Of a DNA stretch of 64,000 nt, positions 59,287 to 64,000 are shown piece after piece. The stretch comes from Huiozyma naganishii CBS 8797 (lineage: Eukaryota > Ascomycota > Saccharomycetes > Saccharomycetales > Saccharomycetaceae). The DNA is taken from assembly GCF_000348985.1 (NCBI RefSeq), contig NC_035924.1, positions 744,001 through 808,000 of the forward strand. Reading direction: 5' to 3'. The notes below the pieces were generated by a model. It saw nothing but the letters and a program-made list of their open reading frames with translations, was not told where the DNA came from and did no database searches. The position numbers were made by a program, and so were the translations under genes. The first letter of the stretch is position 1. The number at the start of each line of letters is the position of its first letter.

Positions 59287-60615
59287 ATGAACAAGGAAGA
59301 ATATCAGAAAGTGACAGAGTCAGCTGCTCTAGAAAAGCATAAAGTCAACCCATACGGTCCTAACCCGTCCGATTTCCTGTCGAACGTCAACAACTTCCAG
59401 TTGATCGACTCCACGCTGAGGGAAGGTGAGCAATTCGCCAATGCATTCTTCTCCACGGAGAAGAAGATCGAGATCGCCAAGGCATTGGACGCCTTCGGCG
59501 TCGACTACATCGAGTTGACCTCCCCCGTCGCCTCGGAACAGTCCAGAAAGGACTGTGAGGCGATCTGTAAATTGGGGTTGAAGGCGAAAATACTGACGCA
59601 TATCCGTTGCCACATGGACGACGCCCGTGTCGCCGTGGAGACCGGAGTCGACGGTGTCGACGTCGTTATAGGGACCTCAAAGTTTTTGAGACAGTACTCG
59701 CACGGTAAGGACATGAACTACATTGCGAAATCCGCCGTGGAAGTAATCGAGTTTGTCAAGTCCAAGGGGATCGAGATCAGATTCTCCTCCGAGGACTCCT
59801 TCAGAAGTGACCTCGTCGATCTGCTGAACATATATAAGACGGTCGACAAGATCGGGGTCAACAGAATCGGTATCGCCGACACTGTGGGTTGCGCGAACCC
59901 AAGACAGGTGTACGAGCTGGTGCGCACGTTGAAGAGTGTTGTATCCTGTGACATCGAGTGTCATTTCCATAATGATACCGGTTGTGCGATCGCCAACGCG
60001 TACTGTGCGTTGGAAGGTGGTGCCCGATTGATCGATGTCTGTGTCCTCGGGATCGGTGAGAGGAACGGTATTGTGCCCCTGGGTGGTCTAATGGCGAGAA
60101 TGATCGTCGCTGCTCCAGAGTACGTCAAATCCAAGTACAAGTTGCATAAGCTGAGAGACTTGGAGAATTTGGTCGCCGAGTCCGTCGAGGTGAACATCCC
60201 CTTCAACAACCCAATCACCGGGTTCTGTGCGTTCACCCACAAGGCCGGGATCCACGCCAAGGCCATCCTGGCGAACCCATCTACCTACGAGATCCTGGAC
60301 CCTCATGATTTCGGTATGAAGAGGTATATCCACTTCGCTAACAGGCTGACTGGGTGGAACGCAATCAAATCGAGAGTCGACCAGCTGAACTTGAACCTGA
60401 CAGACCCTCAAGTCAAGGAGGTCACCGCGAAGATCAAGAAGATGGGTGACATTAGACCACTGAACATCGACGATGTCGACTCGATCATCAAACAGTTCCA
60501 CCAGGAGATAAATACACCATACTTCGGCCCAACCAAGACCAAAGCGGACGAAGAACCCCTGGATTTGGCCAGCGAGCCACCAAAGAAGAAAGCCAAGAAC
60601 AAAGACAGCAATTGA
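59287..60615 (+). CDS. LYS21: LYS21/LYS20 homologue, homocitrate synthase
   Basis: It condenses acetyl-CoA with 2-oxoglutarate to homocitrate, the first and feedback-controlled step of the fungal alpha-aminoadipate lysine route. The 442-residue protein (440 in Lys21) has the DRE-TIM barrel: [16 protein letters not shown], the metal-binding HFHND ([10 protein letters not shown]) and [13 protein letters not shown]. The C-terminal regulatory part includes [17 protein letters not shown]. It ends with PPKKKAKN, like the nuclear signal seen in the yeast isozymes. Codons are strongly biased, implying high expression. The label LYS21 follows the CDC53-STF1 context. Confidence 0.96.
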   Translation: MNKEEYQKVTESAALEKHKVNPYGPNPSDFLSNVNNFQLIDSTLREGEQFANAFFSTEKKIEIAKALDAFGVDYIELTSPVASEQSRKDCEAICKLGLKAKILTHIRCHMDDARVAVETGVDGVDVVIGTSKFLRQYSHGKDMNYIAKSAVEVIEFVKSKGIEIRFSSEDSFRSDLVDLLNIYKTVDKIGVNRIGIADTVGCANPRQVYELVRTLKSVVSCDIECHFHNDTGCAIANAYCALEGGARLIDVCVLGIGERNGIVPLGGLMARMIVAAPEYVKSKYKLHKLRDLENLVAESVEVNIPFNNPITGFCAFTHKAGIHAKAILANPSTYEILDPHDFGMKRYIHFANRLTGWNAIKSRVDQLNLNLTDPQVKEVTAKIKKMGDIRPLNIDDVDSIIKQFHQEINTPYFGPTKTKADEEPLDLASEPPKKKAKNKDSN

Positions 60616-60999
60616 GGAGCCTGCCATCGACACAAGAGACGAGGCCAGGTCCGATCAGTTTGTCTAATGTACGTATATAAATATTATTATTATTATCACC
60701 ATTATTGTTATTATCGAACTAGCATTGTTGGCAACACATCCAACCTACATGGAACCATTGATCGCATGGTCCCAGACCGTGGTTGACAAGGCCCTCCAGC
60801 TGCTGCGAGTCAAGTCCAATCAAGTGTCAAGTAATCGAAACTCGTGACCGTTGAAGCACTTAAATTGGAGGGGGGGCAGCAGAAAAACCAAAATAAGTCT
60901 CGAAGTATAAAAAGGGAGTTGTTACTTCCACCATTAGTTCCCTGTGGGTCTTGTGGATCAGAGCGGCACGGTTTGTCAGAACTATATAGAAGGCAGGTA
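60616..60999. other. LYS21-STF1 intergenic region
   Basis: About 384 bases with an ATT-rich microsatellite at about 60680-60712. Toward STF1 there is a G-run with an AGGGG stress-element core near 60870, then a TATA box. Confidence 0.5.
60906..60913 (+). promoter_or_regulatory. TATA box (TATAAAAA) before STF1
   Basis: An exact TATAWAWR element about 90 bases before the ATG at 61000. With the upstream AGGGG core this suggests stress-type regulation. Confidence 0.5.
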
Positions 61000-61281
61000 A
61001 TGTTGGTAAGGTCTACGGTTTCAGTTGGGAAGACGGTCCCCAGGACGCTCGTCTCCGTCACGACACGCAGAACTATGTACGACAGCGGTGGGGACGGTGG
61101 ATTCAACAATTTCGCAAAGAGAGAGCAGGCGAAAGAGAACTATTTCATAAGGAAACTGGAGAAGGAGCAGATGGCGAAGATCAGGAAGGAGATACAAAGG
61201 CATAAGGATGAACTGAAGAGTTTGGAGAGCAAGATTGACGAGATCTCGAAAAGACACAACGGTAAAGACGATCAGAAGTGA
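61000..61281 (+). CDS. STF1: STF1/INH1 homologue, mitochondrial F1F0-ATPase inhibitor (IF1 family)
   Basis: IF1 proteins block ATP hydrolysis by F1 when the membrane potential falls. The ATG at 61000 gives 93 residues (85-86 in S. cerevisiae). A basic presequence (MLVRSTVSVGKTVPRTLV, RR near 24) precedes the inhibitory helix. That helix has FNNFAKREQAKENYFIRKLEKEQ, with the conserved F-KRE-A-E pattern. A coiled-coil C-terminus (KDELKSLESKIDEIS) serves dimerisation. Stf1 versus Inh1 cannot be told from the sequence; LYS21 next door favours STF1. The genes RPP1B to CDC48 that follow in S. cerevisiae are absent. Confidence 0.9.
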   Translation: MLVRSTVSVGKTVPRTLVSVTTRRTMYDSGGDGGFNNFAKREQAKENYFIRKLEKEQMAKIRKEIQRHKDELKSLESKIDEISKRHNGKDDQK

Positions 61282-61556
61282 GTGAGTCGTTTGGTCACAC
61301 TGAGCTTCTCTCGAGATATATGTATTTATGTATGCACGAAAGTTATATCAAATATTCATTACACTACGAGAAACGAGAAACCTGTTCGTATTGGTATTAG
61401 CGAGTTGAAGTCACGCTTACCCACCGTTGGTCTTTTACTCCATGTCATTGACACAGCTCGTACCTTCAGAACACAATATTACGTATCGGTATCAGCACTG
61501 TTACGTAGATAGATATAGCAGTATATAGGTGGTGGGTTACCTCGTCCTCACTGGCA

Positions 61557-62009
61557 CTAAGCTTTGTCCAATTTCGCCAATAGCTCCTTGTGGTATGCAC
61601 CGGACTTCTCGAAATCGGTCTCCTGAGCAGGCCAGCCCACAATCAGACCGGTGTCTTTATCCCTCTTTGGAATCAAATGGAAGTGAACGTGCTTCACCTC
61701 TTGGTGGGCAATCTTACCGTTGTTCTGCAAGAAATTGTAACCTGGAACGTCATCGTCGATATCCAGATCCAGCAATTTCACCAGCTTCTTCGTCACGGGC
61801 AGTATGTCACTCAGGTGCTCGTCTGGGATGTTGTGAAGTTTCGCACCGTGATACTTTGGAATGACCAGAATATGGCCCCTAGCTGTAGGCTGGATGTCCA
61901 AGAAGGAGAACGAGTACTTAGTCTCGATCAACTTGAAGGATGGAATTTCACCCTTGATGATCTTGCAGAAAATACACGCAGCATCGTGAGCTACACTTGC
62001 AGCAGACAT
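61557..62009 (-). CDS. HNT1: HNT1 homologue, HIT-family adenosine 5'-monophosphoramidase
   Basis: Hnt1 (HINT group) splits AMP-lysine and AMP-NH2 and helps the TFIIH kinase Kin28. The 150-residue frame has CIFCKIIKGEIPSFKLIET, FLDIQPTARGHILVIPKYHG and the histidine triad HVHFHLI, where the middle His is the nucleophile. It ends GWPAQETDFEKSG, as in the family. S. cerevisiae HNT1 has a small 5' intron and a few more N-terminal residues. Here the frame is complete from ATG 62009 and I found no branch-site or donor upstream on this strand, so the gene seems intronless. Confidence 0.95.
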   Translation of the reverse strand: MSAASVAHDAACIFCKIIKGEIPSFKLIETKYSFSFLDIQPTARGHILVIPKYHGAKLHNIPDEHLSDILPVTKKLVKLLDLDIDDDVPGYNFLQNNGKIAHQEVKHVHFHLIPKRDKDTGLIVGWPAQETDFEKSGAYHKELLAKLDKA

Positions 62010-62388
62010 TGGTTTTCTGGGGGGTTGCTATTGCAATCTGAGAAGTCAATGAAGACGTCAACTGGTCCACGCTGTCTTTTATTTTTCGTTTTACGATTGC
62101 AGACGAGTTCGCAATTGAATGTTCAACGGTGTCTGGTCGCCGTTACTACAACCGTATACCTCGACCACGACGCCCACACACAATTGGCCACATGCTCTAA
62201 CGTGTAACCCGAATGCCCAGTGTTTTTTCTACCAACACCCACAATCCCTCTCTCAATGACCGAACAAGATCGCTTATTAATGCGTTGATTGGGGAAAACA
62301 CTTTCAATCGGACTATAAAGTAGCCAGCATTGCGATTACTCTCAGTTATTCTGGTCAGTTGTTACCAAGGGAGCCGAGACCAACGGGA
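62010..62388. other. Divergent promoter HNT1-aldo-keto reductase
   Basis: About 379 bases. The only clear element is a TATA box near the plus-strand gene. Confidence 0.45.
62314..62320 (+). promoter_or_regulatory. TATA box (TATAAAG) before the YDL124W homologue
   Basis: It lies about 70 bases before the ATG at 62389. Confidence 0.45.
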
Positions 62389-63324
62389 ATGTCACACAAT
62401 CAAGCGTTTGTAACTTTAAACAATGGGCATAAGATGCCCGCGGTTGCCATTATTGGGACAGGCACCCATTGGCATCACAAGAAGGAGAAGGACCATGCTC
62501 TGTCCCACGAGTTGATTGAACAGCTGGAGTTTGCGCTGAGTCTGCCAGGGGTGGTCCACATCGATGCCGCAGAGATGTATGGGACGTACCCGGAGTTGAG
62601 TGCAGCTTTAAGGATGACCGAAAAGCCACGCAGTGAGATATTCATCACAGACAAGCATGCTCTGCACGCTGCCATGTCGAAGGATCCTATAGCAGGGCTG
62701 GAAGACTCCTTGAAGGCCAACAACCTCGACTATGTCGATTTGTATCTACTCCACAGTCCCTTCGTGGCAAAGGAGAAACCCGGGCTCACTTTGGAGGGAG
62801 CGTGGAGACAGATGGAGCAATTGTACAAGGATGGGAAGGCGAAGAATATCGGGGTATCCAATTTCTCGGTAGAAGATTTGAAGAGAGTGCTGTCTGTTGC
62901 GGAGATCAAACCACAGGTAAACCAGATCGAATTTCACCCATTCTTGCAAAACCAGACCCCAGGTATACTCAAATTCTGTCAAGATGAGAACATCGAATTG
63001 GAAGCGTTCACGCCACTGGGTCCTTTGCAGGTCAAGACACAGGAGGACGAGAACGATGAGTTCTTCAAGTACATTTCCAGCTTATCCGGGAAATATCAAA
63101 AGACAGAGGCTCAAATCATTCTCCGTTGGGTCACCAAACGCGGTGTAATTCCCGTTACCACGTCGCGGAGACACGACAGGATCGCAGATGCGCAAAACCT
63201 TTTTGAGTTCGATCTGGAAGACGAAGAAGTGACGAAGATCACTCGTCTGGGACTGCAACATCCACCGGTGAGATGCTACTGGAAGTCACAGTACGACAAG
63301 TTCAACGCAGAGGCCCAGAAATAA
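62389..63324 (+). CDS. YDL124W homologue, NADPH-dependent aldo-keto reductase
   Basis: Starting at ATG 62389 the protein has 311 residues (312 in S. cerevisiae). The AKR catalytic set is visible: Asp and Tyr in HIDAAEMYGT, Lys in ITDKHAL, and His in YLLHSP. The (beta/alpha)8 barrel signature GVSNFSVEDLKRVL and the C-terminal cofactor part IPVTTSRRHDRI are also clear. The S. cerevisiae enzyme reduces alpha-keto amides and other carbonyls with NADPH and is stress-induced. The natural substrate is not settled. The gene lies between HNT1 and SNA4 as expected. Confidence 0.92.
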   Translation: MSHNQAFVTLNNGHKMPAVAIIGTGTHWHHKKEKDHALSHELIEQLEFALSLPGVVHIDAAEMYGTYPELSAALRMTEKPRSEIFITDKHALHAAMSKDPIAGLEDSLKANNLDYVDLYLLHSPFVAKEKPGLTLEGAWRQMEQLYKDGKAKNIGVSNFSVEDLKRVLSVAEIKPQVNQIEFHPFLQNQTPGILKFCQDENIELEAFTPLGPLQVKTQEDENDEFFKYISSLSGKYQKTEAQIILRWVTKRGVIPVTTSRRHDRIADAQNLFEFDLEDEEVTKITRLGLQHPPVRCYWKSQYDKFNAEAQK

Positions 63325-63410
63325 ATATGTTAGACTACCGATAAATATATGACTAAATATGCAACCCTTTACACGATCGCTCCGTAACAGTAAGGGTTAT
63401 GATATTGTGC

Positions 63411-63845
63411 TTATTCCATCGCGGAGTAAGGAGGTGGGGCGCCCGGCTTGAGCGACGTGCTGTTACGATGTGTCTGTTGATCCTTCAAAGCTTGGTTTAC
63501 ACTGAGCTGCCTCTCACCCCTGAGTAGAGGCGTCCTTGTCGAGTCTGATCCGGTGTACCCTGTATCGTTTACCCGATGTGGGCCTGCGTTGGTCTGTGCC
63601 TCACTGTCAATCCAGCCTTGCTGGTAGAAGAAAGCGTAGTCGGCGTTACGCAGAGGACTGGTGACTGATATGTAGTAGAAGGCATGGATAGTGCCAGGGA
63701 GCAACCCCAGCATAGTCAGAAGCACATTCAAAAGAAGATCGCTGGAACATATCCCTGATCTGAACACGACCGCCGCGGGAGGGAATATAATAGCTATTAT
63801 ATATAGGAGTAGGTCCGAGACGGTGCAACATACATAGCAGCACAT
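63411..63845 (-). CDS. SNA4: SNA4 homologue, PMP3/UPF0057 vacuolar membrane protein with PPxY motif
   Basis: Sna4 is a small vacuolar and multivesicular-body protein sorted by the ubiquitin ligase Rsp5. The ATG at 63845 gives 144 residues (140 in S. cerevisiae). The N-terminus has the cysteine cluster MCCYVCCTVSD and two membrane spans (LLLYIIAIIFPPAAVVFRSG and LLLNVLLTMLGLLPGTIHAF). The motif ITSPLRNA-type (VTSPLRNADYAFFYQQGW) is well kept. The polar tail ends with PPPYSAME, an Rsp5 WW-binding PPxY. In S. cerevisiae this gene (YDL123W) runs in the same direction as YDL124W; here it faces it. The frame continues upstream without ATG. Confidence 0.92.
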   Translation of the reverse strand: MCCYVCCTVSDLLLYIIAIIFPPAAVVFRSGICSSDLLLNVLLTMLGLLPGTIHAFYYISVTSPLRNADYAFFYQQGWIDSEAQTNAGPHRVNDTGYTGSDSTRTPLLRGERQLSVNQALKDQQTHRNSTSLKPGAPPPYSAME

Positions 63846-64000
63846 TTTGGTCTTGTTTGAGATGGACAGCAGGTGTATTATTGTCAGATCTTTGGTTCCA
63901 CTGTGATCCCTTAAACGTTTTAAACGCTGCAGTTTTTGTATCAATTTTGTTCCGTTTCTGATCCGCACAGCGTCAGCGTTTCGTGGATGGAGGAGGGGAG

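Overview
This window is nuclear DNA from a budding yeast of the family Saccharomycetaceae. Almost every gene is recognisable by its protein, and the order follows the left arm of Saccharomyces cerevisiae chromosome IV from about YDL168 to YDL123. The sequence is not S. cerevisiae itself: the proteins diverge, COP1, CRD1 and the RPP1B-to-CDC48 block are absent from their expected places, and VMA1 and RPL41 sit between the PPH21 and SRF1 homologues. That pattern fits a lineage that passed through the yeast whole-genome duplication and then lost duplicates independently (Kazachstania, Naumovozyma or Nakaseomyces-like). The species cannot be fixed from the sequence alone.

Layout, left to right. 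0-2.5 kb: the 3' half of NRP1 and a frame-broken SFA1, inverted relative to S. cerevisiae. 2.9-16 kb: ENT1, MHF2, DHH1, STE7, a YDL157C homologue, CMR1, CLB3 and MSH5. 16-32 kb: SAS10, RPC53, ATG9, NOP14, RPN5, LDB17, a YDL144C homologue and CCT4. 32.5-41.5 kb: BPL1, RPO21 and a frameshifted SCM3. 42-50 kb: RGT2, a frameshifted ARF2, a very diverged RPL35-like gene, RDI1 and PPH21. 50-64 kb: VMA1 with an intein, the 25-residue RPL41, SRF1, CDC53, LYS21, STF1/INH1, HNT1, a YDL124W-type aldo-keto reductase and SNA4.

These are mostly housekeeping genes with separate promoters rather than operons. Several promoters carry elements matching gene function: PAC and RRPE boxes at SAS10/RPC53 and NOP14, a proteasome PACE box at RPN5, a meiotic URS1 at MSH5, a Rap1 site at the RPL35-like locus, and Reb1 sites near ENT1, VMA1 and SRF1. 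I saw no tRNA or rRNA gene, CRISPR array, or transposon other than the intein.

The most notable points are the VMA1 intein, whose two LAGLIDADG motifs have both lost the catalytic aspartate while the splicing residues remain; three genes with reading-frame lesions (SFA1, SCM3, ARF2), which are either sequence errors or real lesions; and the degenerate RPL35-like gene, which keeps a ribosomal-protein promoter signal but lacks convincing splice signals.
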